The notes: generated by a model from the letters alone, not told the origin. Shown: positions 10,312 to 25,400, numbered from the stretch's first letter. The stretch is 64,000 nt of DNA from Hetaerina americana (GCA_022747635.1 JAKTNV010000647.1:1-64000), one strand, 5' to 3'. Numbers and translations: made by a program.

Positions 10312-12811
10312 ACCTGGGCTGAAGCATCTTTTAAGATCTTTTATTGTCTTTCAGGATTAATTCTGGGTTTTATTTTGTTTTTTTGATGAAAATGAACAAC
10401 AATACACACCATGGAAACATTTTTGTTTGATTTGTGTCAAGTGAGATTTTCACCTAGAACCCAAAGGGGGGGGTATTGTCACTTTTCATGGAAAAATGTG
10501 AAAAATTAAATTTTCTAAAAATGAAATAAATGCCTTCTAAACACCTCAAACATTCACTCTAAAACAGAAGATTGTTGTTTTTCGCAATATTTTTAGAAAT
10601 TTGGGCATTTTTACTAACATTAACACCTGGGCTAAGCATCTTTTATGATCTTTTATTGTCTTTCAGGATTCATTCTGGGTTTTATTTTGTTTATTTGATG
10701 AAAATGAACAACAATACACGCCTTGGATACATTTTTGTTTGATTTGTAACGAGTGAGATTTTCACCTAGAACCCAAAGGGGGGGGTATTGGCACTTTTCA
10801 TGGAAAAATGTTAAAAATTAAATTTTCTAAAAATGAAATAAATGCCTTCTAACCACCTCAAACATTCACTCTAAAACAGAAGATTGTTGTTTTTCGCAAT
10901 ATTTTTAGAAATTTGGGCTCTTTTAGTAACATTAACACTTGCGCTGAAGCAACTTTTATGCTCATTTCTTGTCTTTCAGGATTAATTCTGGGTTTTATTT
11001 TGTTTATTTGATGAAAATGAACAACAATACACACCATGGAAACATTTTTGTTTGATTTGCGTCAAGTGAGATTTTCACCTAGAACCCAAAGGGGGGGGGT
11101 ATTGGCACTTTAATGGAAAAATGTGAAAAATTAAATTTTCTAAAAATGAAATAAATGCCTTATAAACACCTCAAACATTCACTCTAAAACAGAAGATTGT
11201 TGTTTTTCGCAATATTTTTAGAAATTTTAGCTCTTTTAGTAACATTAACACCTGGGCTGAAGCATCTTTTATGATCATTTATTGTCTTTCAAGATACATT
11301 CTGGGTTTTATTTTGTTTATTTGATGAAAATGAACAACAATACACACCTTGGATACATTTTTGTTTGATTTGTGTCGAGTGAGATTTTCACCTAGAACCC
11401 AAAGGGTACTTTTGGCACTTTTCATGGAAAAACGTGAAAAATTAAATTTTCTAAAAATGAAATAAATGCCTTCTAAACACCTCAAACATTCACTCTAAAA
11501 CAGAAGATTGTTGTTTTTCGCAATATTTTTAGAAATTTGGGCTCTTTTAGTAACATTAACACTTTCGCTGAAGCAACTTTTATGCTCTTTTCTTGTCTTT
11601 CAGGATTCATTCTGGGTTTTATTTTGTTTATTTGATGAAAATGAACAACAATACACACCATGGAATCATTTTTGTTTGATTTATGTCGAGTGAGATTTTC
11701 ACCTAGAACCCAAAGGGGGGGGGTATTGGCAATTTTCATGGAAAAATGTGAAAAATTAAATTTTCTAAAAATGATATAAATGCGTTCTAAACACCTCAAA
11801 CATTCACTCCAAAACGGAAGATTGTAATTTTTCGCAATATTTTTAGAAATTTGGGCTCTTTTAGTAACATTAACACTTGAGCTGAAGCATCTTTTATGCT
11901 CATTTCTTGTCTTTCAGGATTAATTCTGGGTTTTATTTTTTTATTTGATGAAAATGAACAACAATACACACCATGGAAACATTTTTGTTTGATTTGTGTC
12001 GAGTGAGATTTTCACCTAGAACCCAAAGGGGGGGGTATTGGCACTTTTCATGGAAAAATGTGAAAAATTAAATTTTCTAAAAATGATATAAATGCCTTCT
12101 AAACACCTCAAACATTCACTCCAAAACAGAAGATTGTAATTTTTCGCAATATTTTTAGAAATTTGGGCTCTTTTAGTAACATTAACACTTGCGCTGAAGT
12201 ATCTTTTATGCTCATTTCTTGCCTTTCAGGATTAATTCTGGGTTTTATTTTGTTTATTTGATGAAAATGAACAACAATACACACCATGGAATCATTTTTG
12301 TTTGATTTGTGTCGAGTGAGATTTTCACCTAGAACCCAAAGGGGGGGATAATGGCACTTTTCATGGAAAAATGTAAAAAATTAAATTTTCTAAAAATGAA
12401 ATAAATGCCTTCTAAACTCCTCAAACATTCACTCTAAAACAGAAGATTGTTGTTTTTCGCAATATTTTTAGAAATTTGGGCTCTTTTAGTAACATTAACA
12501 CCTGGGCTGAAGCATCTTTTATGATCATTTATTGTCTTTCAGGATTCATTCTGGGTTTTATTTTGTTTATTTGATGAAAATGAACAACAATACTTACCTT
12601 GGATACATTTTTGTTTGATTTATGTCGAGTGAGATTTTCACCTAGAACCCAAAGGGGGGGTATTGGCACTTTTCATGTAAAAATGTGAAAAATTAATTTT
12701 TCTAAAAATGAAATAAATGCCTTCTAAACACCTCAAACATTCACTCTAAAACAGAAGATTGTTGTTTTTCGCAATATTTTTAGAAATTTGGGCTCTTTTA
12801 GTAACATTAAC
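10312..12811. repeat. 8-monomer segment of block C (2500 bp)
   Basis: Monomers 34-41 start at 10312, 10625, 10937, 11250, 11561, 11875, 12187 and 12500. The first three are repeated as monomers 42-44 at +2500 bp. They share TTTTAAGATC, then GGGCATTTTTACTAACAT with ACACGCCTTGG, then TTGCGCTGAAGCAAC with CACTTTAATGG. Monomers 40-42 are repeated as 49-51 at +2811-2812 bp, including the rare TTGCCTTTCAGG and TACTTACCTTGG. The unit therefore changed length from 8 to 9 monomers between copies. Confidence 0.75.
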
Positions 12812-15622
12812 ACCTGGGCTGAAGCATCTTTTAAGATCTTTTATTGTCTTTCAGGATTAATTCTGGGTTTTATTTTGTTTTTTTGATGAAAATGAACAAC
12901 AATACACACCATGGAAACATTTTTGTTTGATTTGTGTCAAGTGAGATTTTCACCTAGAACCCAAAGGGGGGGGTATTGTCACTTTTCATGGAAAAATGTG
13001 AAAAATTAAATTTTCTAAAAATGAAATAAATGCCTTCTAAACACCTCAAACATTCACTCTAAAACAGAAGATTGTTGTTTTTCGCAATATTTTTAGAAAT
13101 TTGGGCATTTTTACTAACATTAACACCTGGGCTAAGCATCTTTTATGATCTTTTATTGTCTTTCAGGATTTATTCTGGGTTTTATTTTGTTTATTTGATG
13201 AAAATGAACAACAATACACGCCTTGGATACATTTTTGTTTGATTTGTAACGAGTGAGATTTTCACCTAGAACCCAAAGGGGGGGGTATTGGCACTTTTCA
13301 TGGAAAAATGTGAAAAATTAAATTTTCTAAAAATGAAATAAATGCCTTCTAACCACCTCAAACATTCACTTTAAAACAGAAGATTGTTGTTTTTCGCAAT
13401 ATTTTTAGAAATTTGGGCTCTTTTAGTAACATTAACACTTGCGCTGAAGCAACTTTTATGCTCATTTCTTGTCTTTCAGGATTAATTCTGGGTTTTATTT
13501 TGTTTATTTGATGAACATGAACAACAATACACACCATGGAAACATTTTTGTTTGATTTGCGTCAAGTGAGATTTTCACCTAGAACCCAAAGGGGGGGGTA
13601 TTGGCACTTTAATGGAAAAATGTGAAAAATTAAATTTTCTAAAAATGAAATAAATGCCTTATAAACACCTCAAACATTCACTCTAAAACAGAAGATTGTT
13701 GTTTTTCGCAATATTTTTAGAAATTTTGGGCTCTTTTACTATAATTAACACCTGGGCTAAGCATCTTTTATGATCTTTTATTGTCTTTCAGGATTCATTC
13801 TGGGTTTTATTTTGTTTATTTGATGAAAATGAACAACAATACACACCTTGGATACATTTTTGTTTGATTTGTGTTAAGTGAGATTTTCACCTAGAACCCA
13901 AAGGGGGGGGTATTGGCACCTTTAATGGAAAAATGTGAAAAATTAAATTTTCTAAAAATGAAATAAATGCCTTCTAAACACCTGAAACATTCACTCTAAA
14001 ACAGAAGATTGTTGTTTTTCGCAATATTTTTAGAAATTTGGGCTCTTTTAGTAACATTAACACCTGGGCTGAAGCATCTTTTATGATCTTTTATTGTCTT
14101 TCAGGATACATTCTGGGTTTTATTTTGTTTATTTGATGAAAATGAACAACAATACACACTTTGGATACATTTTTGTTTGATTTGTGTCGAGTGAGATTTT
14201 CACCTAGAACCCAAAGGGTACTTTTGGCACCTTTCATGGAAAAATGTGAAAAATTAAATTTTCTAAAAATGAAATAAATGCCTTCTAAACACCTCAAACA
14301 TTCACTCTAAAACAGAAGATTGTTGTTTTTCGCAATATTTTTAGAAATTTGGGCTCTTTTAGTAACATTAACACTTTCGCTGAAGCAACTTTTATGCTCT
14401 TTTCTTGTCTTTCAAGATTAATTCTGGGTTTTATTTTGTTTATTTGATGAAAATGAACAACAATACACACCATGGAAACATTTTTGTTTGATTTGTGTCG
14501 AGTGAGATTTTCACCTAGAACCCAAAGGGGGGGGTATTGGAACTTTTCATGGAAAAATGTGAAAAATTAAATTTTCTAAAAATGAAATAAATGCCTTCTA
14601 AACACCTCAAACATTCACTCCAAAACAGAAGATTGTAATTTTTCGCAATATTTTTAGAAATTTGGGCTCTTTTAGTAACATTAACACCTGGGCTAAAGCA
14701 TCTTTTATGATCATTTATTGTCTTTCAGGATTCATTCTGGGTTTTATTTTGTTTATTTGATGAAAATGAACAACAATACACACCATGGAATCATTTTTGT
14801 TTGATTTATGTCGAGTGAGATTTTCACCTAGAACCCAAAGGGGGGGGTATTGGCACTTTTCATGGAAAAATGTGAAAAATTAAATTTTCTAAAAATGATA
14901 TAAATGCCTTCTAAACACCTCAAACATTCACTCCAAAACGGAAGATTGTAATTTTTCGCAATATTTTTAGAAATTTGGGCTCTTTTAGTAACATAAACAC
15001 TTGCGCTGAAGCCACTTTTATGCTCATTTCTTGCCTTTCAGGATTAATTCTGGGTTTTATTTTGTTTATTTGATGAAAATGAACAACAATACACACCATG
15101 GAATCATTTTTGTTTGATTTGTGTCGAGTGAGATTTTCACCTAGAACCCAAAGGGGGGGATAATGGCACTTTTCATGGAAAAATGTAAAAAATTAAATTT
15201 TCTAAAAATGAAATAAATGCCTTCTAAACACCTCAAACATTCACTCTAAAACAGAAGATTGTTGTTTTTCGCAATATTTTTAGAAATTTGGGCTCTTTTA
15301 GTAACATTAACACCTGGGCTGAAGCATCTTTTATGATCATTTATTGTCTTTCAGGATTCATTCTGGATTTATTTTGTTTATTTGATGAAAATGAACAACA
15401 ATACTTACCTTGGATACATTTTTGTTTGATTTATGTCGAGTGAGATTTTCACCTAGAACCCAAAGGGGGGGTATTGGCACTTTTCATGTAAAAATGTGAA
15501 AAATTAAATTTTCTAAAAATGAAATAAATGCCTTCTTAACACCTCAAACATTCACTCTAAAACAGAAGATTGTTGTTTTTCGCAATATTTTTAGAAATTT
15601 GGGCTCTTTTAGTAACATTAAC
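12812..15622. repeat. 9-monomer segment of block C (2811 bp)
   Basis: Monomers 42-50 start at 12812, 13125, 13437, 13750, 14062, 14373, 14686, 14999 and 15312. Monomers 42-44 match 34-36, 46-47 match 30-31, and 49-50 match 40-41. The unit is thus assembled from three neighbouring sources. Monomer 48 combines a GATC-type head (CTGGGCTAAAGC) with the CCATGGAATC and ATGTCGAG block seen in monomer 38, a visible recombinant. Confidence 0.7.
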
Positions 15623-18600
15623 ACCTGGGCTGAAGCATCTTTTAAGATCTTTTATTGTCTTTCAGGATTAATTCTGGGTTTTATTTTGTTTTTTTGATGA
15701 AAATGAACAACAATACACACCATGGAAACATTTTTGTTTGATTTTTGTCAAGTGAGATTTTCACCAAGAACCCAAAGGGGGGTATTGTCACTTTTCATGG
15801 AAATATGTGAAAAATTAAATTTTCTAAAAATGAAATAAATGCCTTCTAAACACCTCAAACATTCACTCTAAAACAGAAGATTGTTGTTTTTCGCAATATT
15901 TTTAGAAATTTGGGCTCTTTTAGTATAATTAACACTGGCGCTGAAGCATCTGTTATGCTAATTTCATGTCTTTCAGGATTAATTCTGGGTTTTATTTTGT
16001 TTATTTGATGAAAATGAACAACAATACACACCATGGAAACATTTTTGTTTGATTTGTGTCAAGTGAGATTTTCACCTAGAACCCAAAGGGGGGGGTATTG
16101 GCACCTTTAATGGAAAAATGTGAAAAATTAAATTTACTAAAAATGAAATAAATGCCTTCTAAACACCTCAAACATTCACTCTAAAACAGAAGATTGTTGT
16201 TTTTCGCAATATTTTTAGAAATTTGGGCTTTTTTAGTAACATTAACACCTGGGCTGCAGCATCTTTTATGATCTTTTATTGTCTTTCAGGATTCATTCTG
16301 GGTTTTATTTTGTTTATTTGATGAAAATGAACAACAACACACACCTTGGATACATTTTTGTTTGATTTGTGTCGAGTGAGATTTTCACCTTGAACCCAAA
16401 GGGGGGGGTATTGGCACTTTTCATGGAAAAATGTGAAAAATTAAATTTTCTAAAAATGAAATAAATGCCTTCTAAACACCTCAAACATTCACTCTAAAAC
16501 AGAAGATTGTTGTTTTTCGCAATATTTTTAGAAATTTGGGCTCTTTTAGTAACATTAACGCCTGGGCTGAAGTATCTTAAATGCTCATTTCTTTTCTTTC
16601 AAGATTAATTCTGGGTTTTATTTTGTTTATTTGATGAAAATGAACAACAATACACACCTTGGATACATTTTTGTTTGATTTGTGTCGTGTGAGATTTTCA
16701 CCTAGAACCCAAAGGGGGGGGTATTGGCACTTTTCATGGAAAAATGTGAAAAATTAAATTTTCTAAAAATGAAATAAATGCCTTCTAAACACCTCAAACA
16801 TTCACTCTAAAACAGAAGATTGTTGTTTTTCGCAATATTTTTACAAATTTGGGCTCTTTTTCTAACATTAACACTTTCGCTGAAGCAACTTTTATGCCCT
16901 TTTCTTGTCTTTCAAGATTAATTCTGGGTTTTATTTTGTTTATTTGATGAAAATGAACAACAATACACACCATGGAATCATTTTTGTTTGATTTGTGTCG
17001 AGTGAGATTTTCACCTAGAACCCAAAGGGGGGGGTATTGGCACTTTTCATGGAAAAATGTGAAAAATTAAATTTTCTAAAAATGATATAAATGCCTTCTA
17101 AACACCTCAAACATTCACTCCAAAACAGAAGATTGTAATTTTTCGCAATATTTTTAGAAATTTGGGCTCTTTTAGTAACATTAACACTTGAGCTGAAGCA
17201 TCTTTTATGCTCATTTCTTGTCTTTCAGGATTAATTCTGGGTTTTATTTTTTTATTTGATGAAAATGAACAACAATACACACCATTAAAACATTTTTGTT
17301 TGATTTGTGTCGAGTGAGATTTTCACCTAGAACCCAAAGGGGGGGGTATTGGCACTTTTCATGGAAAAATGTGAAAAATTAAATTTTCTAAAAATGATAT
17401 AAATGCCTTCTAAACACCTCAAACATTCACTCCAAAACAGAAGATTGTAATTTTTCGCAATATTTTTAGAAATTTGGGCTCTTTTAGTAACATTAACACC
17501 TGGGCTGAAGCATCTTTTAAGATCTTTTATTGTCTTTCAGGATTAATTCTGGGTTTTATTTTGTTTTTTTGATGAAAATGAACAACAATACACACCATGG
17601 AAACATTTTTGTTTGATTTGTGTCAAGCGAGATTTTCACCTAGAACCCAAAGGGGGGGTATTGGCACTTTTCATGGAAAAATGTGAAAAATTAAATTTTC
17701 TAAAAATGAAATAAATGCCTTCTAAACACCTCAAACATTCACTCTAAAACAGAAGATTGTTGTTTTTCGCAATATTTTTAGAAATTTGGGCTCTTTTAGT
17801 AACATTAACATCTGGGCTGAAGCATCTTTTATGATCATTTATTGACTTTCAGGATTCATTCTGGGTTTTATTTTGTTTATTTGATGAAAATGAACAACAA
17901 TACACACCTTGGATACATTTTTGTTTGATTTATGTCGAGTGAGATTTTCACCTAGAACCCAAAGGGGGGGTATTGGCACTTTTCATGTAAAAATGTGAAA
18001 AATTAAATTTTCTAAAAATGAAATAAATGCCTTCTAAACACCTCAAACATTCACTCTAAAACAGAAGATTGTTGTTTTTCGCAATATTTTTAGAAATTTG
18101 GGCTCTTTTAGTAACATTAACACCTGGGCTGAAGCATCTTTTAAGATCTTTTATTGTCTTTCAGGATTAATTCTGGGTTTTATTTTGTTTTTTTGATGAA
18201 AATGAACAACAATACACACCATGGAAACATTTTTGTTTGATTTGTGTCAAGCGAGATTTTCACCTAGAACCCAAAGGGGGGGGTATTGTCACTTTTCATG
18301 GAAAAATGTGAAAAATTAAATTTTCTAAAAATGAAATAAATGCCTTCTAAACACCTCAAACATTCACTCTAAAACAGAAGATTGTTGTTTTTCGCAATAT
18401 TTTTAGAAATTTGGGCTCTTTTACTAACATTAACACTTTCGCTGAAGCAACTTTTATGCTCTTTTCTTGTCTTTCAAGATTAATTCTGGGTTTTATTTTG
18501 TTTATTTGATGAAAATGAACAACAATACACACCATGGAAACATTTTTGTTTGATTTGTGTCGAGTGATATTTTCACCTAGAACCCAAAGGGGGGGTATAG

Positions 18601-19055
18601 GCACTTTTCATGGAAAAATGTGAAAAATTAAATTTTCTAAAAATGAAATCAATGCCTTCTAAACACCTCAAACATTCACTCCAAAACAGAAGATTGTAAT
18701 TTTTCGCAATATTTTTAGAAATTTGGGCTCTTTTAAAAATAAACACTTGCGCTGAAGCATCTTTTATGCTCATTTCCTGTCTTTCAGGATTAATTCTGTG
18801 TTTTATTTTGTTTATTTGATGAAAATGTACAACAATACACACCATGGAAACATTTTTGTTTGATTTGTGTCAAGTTAGATTTTCACCTAGAACCCAAAGG
18901 GGGGGTATTGGCACTTTTCATGGAAAAATTAAAAAATTAAATTTTCTAAAAATGAAATAAATGCCTTCTAAACACCTCAAACATTCACTCTAAAACAGAA
19001 GATTGTTGTTTTTCGCAATATTTTTAGAAATTTGGGCTCTTTTAGTAACATTAAC

Positions 19056-22000
19056 ACTTTCTCTGAAGCATTTTAATGCTCATTTCTTGTTCTTCAAGAT
19101 TAATTCTGGGTTTTATTTTGTTTATTTGATGAAAATGAACAACAATACACACCATGGAAACATTTTTGTTTGATTTGTGTCGAGTGAGATTTTCACCTAG
19201 AACCCAAAGGGGGGGGTATTGGCACTTTTCATGGAAAAATGTAAAAAATTAAATTTTCTAAAAATGAAATAAATGCCTTCTTAACACATCAAACATTCAC
19301 TCTAAAACAGAAGATGGTTTTTTTTCGCAATATTTTTAGAAATTTGGGCTCTTTTAGTAATATTAACACCTGGGCTAAGCATCTTTTATGATCTTTTATT
19401 GTCTTTCAGGATTCATTCTGGGTTTTATTTTGTTTATTTGATGAAAATGAACAACAATACACACCTTGGATACATTTTTGTTTTATTTGTAACGAGTGAG
19501 ATTTTCACCTAGAACCCAAAGGGGGGGGTATTGGCACTTTTCATGGAAAAATGTGAAAAATTAAATTTTCTAAAAATGAAATAAATGCCTTCTAAACACC
19601 TCAAACATTCACTCTAAAACAGAAGATTGTTGTTTTTCGCAATATTTTTAGAAATTTGGGCTCTTTTAGTAACATTGACACTTGCGCTGAAGTAACTTTT
19701 ATGCTCATTTCTTGTCTTTCAGGATTAATTCTGGGTTTTATTTTTTTTATTTGATGAAAATGAACAACAATACACACCATGGAAACATTTTTGTTTGATT
19801 TGCGTCAAGTGAGATTTTCACCTAGAACCCAAAGGGGGGGGTATTGGCACTTTTCATTGAAGAATGTGAAAAATTAAATTTTCTAAAAATGAAATAAATG
19901 CCTTATTAACACCTCAAACATTCACTCTAAAACAGAAGATTGTTGTTTTTCGCGATATTTTTAGAAATTTGGGCTCTTTTAGTAACATTAACACCTGGGC
20001 TGAGGCATCTTTTATGATCATTTATTGTCTTTCAAGATACATTCTGGGTTTTATTTTGTTAATTTGATGAAAATGAACAACAATACACACCTTGGATACA
20101 TTTTTGTTTGATTTGTGTCGAGTGAAATTTTCACCTAGAACCCAAAGGGGGGGGTATTGGCACTTTTCATGGAAAAATGTGAAAAATTAAATTTTCTAAA
20201 AATGAAATAAATGCCTTCTAAATACCTCAAACATTCACTCTAAAACAGAAGATTGTTGTTTTTCGCAATATTTTTAGAAATTTGGGCTCTTTTAGTAACA
20301 TTAACACTTTCTCTGAAGCATTTTTATGCTCATTTCTTGTCCTTCAAGATTAATTCTGGGTTTTATTTTGTTTATTTGATGAAAATGAACAACAATACAC
20401 ACTTTGGAAACATTTTTGTTTGATTTGTGTCGAGTGAGATTTTCACCTAGAACCCAAAGTGGGGGGTATTGGCACTTTTCATGGAAAAATGTAAAAAATT
20501 AAATTTTCTAAAAATGAAATAAATGCCTTCTAAACACCTCAAACATTATTTCTAAAACAGAAGATTGTTGTTTTTCGCAATATTTTTAGAAATTTGGGCT
20601 CTTTTAGTAACATTAACACCTGGGCTAAGCATCTTTTATGATCTTTTATTGTCTTTCAGGATTCATTCTGGGTTTTATTTTGTTTATTTGATAAAAATGA
20701 ACAACAATACATACCTTGGATACATTTTTGTTTGATTTGTAACGAGTGAGATTTTCACCTAGAACCCAAAGGGGGGGGGTATTGGCACTTTTCATGGAAA
20801 AATGTGAAAAATTAAATTTTCTAAAAATGAAATAAATGCCTTCTAAACACCTCAAACATTTACTCTAAAACAGAAGATTGTTGTTTTTCGCAATATTTTT
20901 AGAAATTTGGGCTCTTTTAGTAACATTAACACTTGCGCTGAAGCATTTTTATGCTCATTTCTTGTCCTTCAAGATTAATTCTGGGTTTTATTTTGTTTAT
21001 TTGATGAAAATGAACAACAATACACACCATGGAAACATTTTTGTTTGATTTGTGTTGAGTGAGATTTTCACCTAGAACCCAAAGGGGGGGGTATTGGCAC
21101 TTTTCATGGAAAAATGAAAAAATTATATTTTCTAAAAATGAAATAAATGCCTTATAAACACCTCAAACATTCACTCTAAAACAGAAGATTGTTGTTTTTC
21201 GCAATATTTTTAGAAATTTGGGCTCTTTTAGTAACATTAACACCTGGGCTAAGCATCTTTTATGATCTTTTATTGTCTTTCAGGATTCATTCTGGGTTTT
21301 ATTTTGTTTATTTGATGAAAATGAACAACAATACACACCTTGGATACATTTTTGTTTGATTTGTGTCGAGTGAGATTTTCACCTAGAACCCAAAGGGGGG
21401 GGTATTGGCACTTTTCATGGAAAAATGTGAAAAATTAAATTTTCTAAAAATGAAATAAATGCCTTCTAAACACCTGAAACATTCACTCTAAAACAGAAGA
21501 TTGTTGTTTATCGCAATATTTTTAGAAATTTGGGCTCTTTTAGTAACATTAACACCTGGGCTGAAGCATATTTTATGATCTTTTATTGTCTTTCAGGATA
21601 CATTCTGGGTTTTATTTTGTTTATTTGATGAAAATGAACAACAATACACACCATGGAAACATTTTTGTTTGATTTGTGTCAAGTGAGATTTTCACCTAGA
21701 ACCCAAAGGGGGGGGTATTGGCACTTTTCATGGAAAAATGTAAAAAATTAAATTTTCTAAAAATGAAATGAATGCCTTCTTAACACCTCAAACATTCACT
21801 CTAAAACAGAAGATTGTTGTTTTTCGCAATATTTTTAGAAATTTGGGCTCTTTTAGTAACATAAACACCTGGGCTGAAGCATCTTTTATGATCATTTCTT
21901 GTCTTTCAGGATTAATTCTGGGTTTTATTTGTTTATTTGATGAAAATGAACAACAATACACACCATGAAAACATTTTTTATTGATTTGTGTCGAGTGAGA

Positions 22001-22490
22001 TTTTCACCTAGAACCCAAAGGGGGGGTATTGGCACTTTTCATGGAAAAATGTGAAAAATTAAATTTTCTAAAAATGAATGATATGCCTTCTAAACACCTC
22101 AAACATTCACTTTAAAACAGAAGATTAATGTTTTTCGCAATATTTTTAGAAATTTGGGCTCTTTTAGTAACATTAACACTTGCGCTGAAGTATCTTTTAT
22201 GCTCATTTCTTGTCTTTCAAGATTAATTCTGGGTTTTATTTTGTTTATTTGATGAAAATGATCAACAATACACACCTTGGATACATTTTTGTTTCATTTG
22301 TGTTAAGTGAGATTTTCACCTAGAACCCAAAGGGGGGGGTATTGGCACTTTTCATGGAAAAATGTGAAAAATTAAATTTTCTAAAAATGAAATAAATGCC
22401 TTCTAAACACCTCAAACATTCACTCTAAAACAGAAGATTGTTGTTTTTCGCAATATTTTTAGAAATTTGGGCTCTTTTAGTAACATTAAC
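19056..22490. repeat. HOR D (11 monomers, 3435 bp), copy 1
   Basis: Monomers 62-72 start at 19056, 19368, 19680, 19993, 20306, 20618, 20931, 21242, 21554, 21867 and 22178. All eleven have partners 3435-3437 bp downstream (anchors 19106 to 22541, 19418 to 22853, 19731 to 23166, and so on). Diagnostics include ACTTTCTCTGAAGCATTTT with a one-base-shorter head (62, 66), CATTGACACTTG (64), TGTTAATTTG (65), TTATTTCTAAAAC in place of TTCACTCTAAAAC (66), GATAAAAATG (67), GAAATGAATGCC (70) and TATTTGTTTATTTG with ATGAATGATATGCC (71). Confidence 0.9.
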
Positions 22491-25400
22491 ACTTTCTCTG
22501 AAGCATTTTAATGCTCATTTCTTGTCCTTCAAGATTAATTCTGGGTTTTATTTTGTTTATTTGATGAAAATGAACAACAATACACACCATGAAAACATTT
22601 TTGTTTGATTTGTGTCGAGTGAGATTTTCACCTAGAACCCAAAGGGGGGGGTATAGGCACTTTTCATGGAAAAATGTAAAAAATTAAATTTTCTAAAAAT
22701 GAAATAAATGCCTTCTTAACACCTTAAACATTCACTCTAAAACAGAAGATTGTTGTTTTTCGCAATATTTTTAGAAATTTGGGCTCTTTTAGTAACATTA
22801 ACACCTGGGCTAAGCATCTTTTATGATCTTTTATTGTCTTTCAGGATTCATTCTGGGTTTTATTTTGTTTATTTGATGAAAATGAACAACAATACACACC
22901 TTGGATACATTTTTGTTTTATTTGTAACGAGTGAGATTTTCACCTAGAACCCAAAGGGGGGGGTATTGGCACTTTTCATGGAAAAATGTGAAAAATTAAA
23001 TTTTCTAAAAATGAAATAAATGCCTTCTAAACACCTCAAACATTCACTCTAAAACAGAAGATTGTTGTTTTTCGCAATATTTTTAGAAATTTGGGCTCTT
23101 TTAGTAACATTGACACTTGCGCTGAAGCAACTTTTATGCTCATTTCTTGTCTTTCAGGATTAATTCTGGATTTTATTTTTTTTATTTGATGAAAATGAAC
23201 AACAATACACACCATGGAAACATTTTTGTTTGATTTGCGTCAAGTGAGATTTTCACCTAGAACCCAAAGGGGGGGGTATTGGCACTTTTCATGGAACAAT
23301 GTGAAAAATTAAATTTTCTAAAAATGAAATAAATGCCTTATAAACACCTCAAACATTCACTCTAAAACAGAAGATTGTTGTTTTTCGCAATATTTTTAGA
23401 AATTTGGGCTCTTTTAGTAACATTAACACCTGGGCTGAAGCATCTTTTATGATCATTTATTGTCTTTCAAGATACATTCTGGGTTTTATTTTGTTAATTT
23501 GATGAAAATGAACAACAATACACACCTTGGATACATTTTTGTTTGATTTGTGTCGAGTGAAATTTTCACCTAGAACCCAAAGTGGGGGGTATTGGCACTT
23601 TTCATGGAAAAATGTGAAAAATTAAATTTTCTAAAAATGAAATAAATGCCTTCTAAATACCTCAAACATTCACTCTAAAACAGAAGATTGTTGTTTTTCG
23701 CAATATTTTTAGAAATTTGGGCTCTTTTAGTAACATTAACACTTTCTCTGAAGCATTTTTATGCTCATTTCTTGTCCTTCAAGATTAATTCTGGGTTTTA
23801 TTTTGTTTATTTGATGAAAATGAACAACAATACACACTTTGGAAACATTTTTGTTTGATTTGTGTCGAGTGAGATTTTCACCTAGAACCCAAAGGGGGGG
23901 GTATTGGCACTTTTCATGGAAAAATGTAAAAAATTAAATTTTCTAAAAATGAAATAAATGCCTTCTAAACACCTCAAACATTATTTCTAAAACAGAAGAT
24001 TGTTGTTTTTCGCAATATTTTTAGAAATTTGGGCTCTTTTAGTAACATTAACACCTGGGCTAAGCATCTTTTATGATCTTTTATTGTCTTTCAGGATTCA
24101 TTCTGGGTTTTATTTTGTTTATTTGATAAAAATGAACAACAATACACACCTTGGATACATTTTTGTTTGATTTGTAACGAGAGAGATTTTCACCTAGAAC
24201 CCAAAGGGGGGGGGGTATTGGCACTTTTCATGGAAAAATGTGAAAAATTAAATTTTCTAAAAATGAAATAAATGCCTTCTAAACACCTCAAACATTTACT
24301 CTAAAACAGAAGATTGTTGTTTTTCGCAATATTTTTAGAAATTTGGGCTCTTTTAGTAACATTAACACTTGCGCTGAAGCATTTTTATGCTCATTTCTTG
24401 TCCTTCAAGATTAATTCTGGGTTTTATTTTGTTTATTTGATGAAAATGAACAACAATACACACCATGGAAACATTTTTGTTTGATTTGTGTCGAGTGAGA
24501 TTTTCACCTAGAACCCAAAGGGGGGGGTATTGGCACTTTTCATGGAAAAATGAAAAAATTAAATTTTCTAAAAATGAAATAAATGCCTTATAAACACCTC
24601 AAACATTCACTCTAAAACAGAAGATTGTTGTTTTTCGCAATATTTTTAGAAATTTGGGCTCTTTTAGTAACATTAACACCTGGGCTAAGCATCTTTTATG
24701 ATCTCTAATTGTCTTTCAGGATTCATTCTGGGTTTTATTTTGTTTATTTGATGAAAATGAACAACAATACACACCTTGGATACATTTTTGTTTGATTTGT
24801 GTCGAGTGAGATTTTCACCTAGAACCCAAAGGGGGGGGTATTGGCACTTTTCATGGAAAAATGTGAAAAATTAAATTTTCTAAAAATGAAATAAATGCCT
24901 TCTAAACACCTGAAACATTCACTCTAAAACAGAAGATTGTTGTTTTTCGCAATATTTTTAGAAATTTGGGCTCTTTTAGTAACATTAACACCTGGGCTGA
25001 AGCATCTTTTATGATCTTTTATTGTCTTTCAGGATACATTCTGGGTTTTATTTTGTTTATTTGATGAAAATGAACAACAATACACACCATGGAAACATTT
25101 TTGTTTGATTTGTGTCAAGTGAGATTTTCACCTAGAACCCAAAGGGGGGGGTATTGGCACTTTTCATGGAAAAATGTAAAAAATTAAATTTTCTAAAAAT
25201 GAAATGAATGCCTTCTTAACACCTCAAACATTCACTCTAAAACAGAAGATTGTTGTTTTTCGCAATATTTTTAGAAATTTGGGCTCTTTTAGTAACATAA
25301 ACACCTGGGCTGAAGCATCTTTTATGATCATTTCTTGTCTTTCAGGATTAATTCTGGGTTTTATTTGTTTATTTGATGAAAATGAACAACAATACACACC

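Larger units (their letters stand above)
9066..19055. repeat. Mosaic block C (8-, 9- and 16-monomer relationships)
   Basis: Monomers 30-61 include a recognisable marker with TTTTAAGATC in the head and TTTTGTTTTTTTGATG after it (heads at 10312, 12812, 15623, 17498, 18122). These are 2500, 2811, 1875 and 624 bp apart, that is 8, 9, 6 and 2 monomers, so no single register holds. Monomers 30-31 (9066, 9375) recur at 14062 and 14373, about 4997 bp or 16 monomers away. A second marker, GGGGGATAATGGC with CCATGGAATC, appears near 9845, 10155, 12345 and 15155. Monomer 61 (18745) has an irregular junction with AAAAATAAACACTTG and GAAAATGTAC. The block reads as an HOR zone scrambled by repeated exchange. 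Confidence 0.72.
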
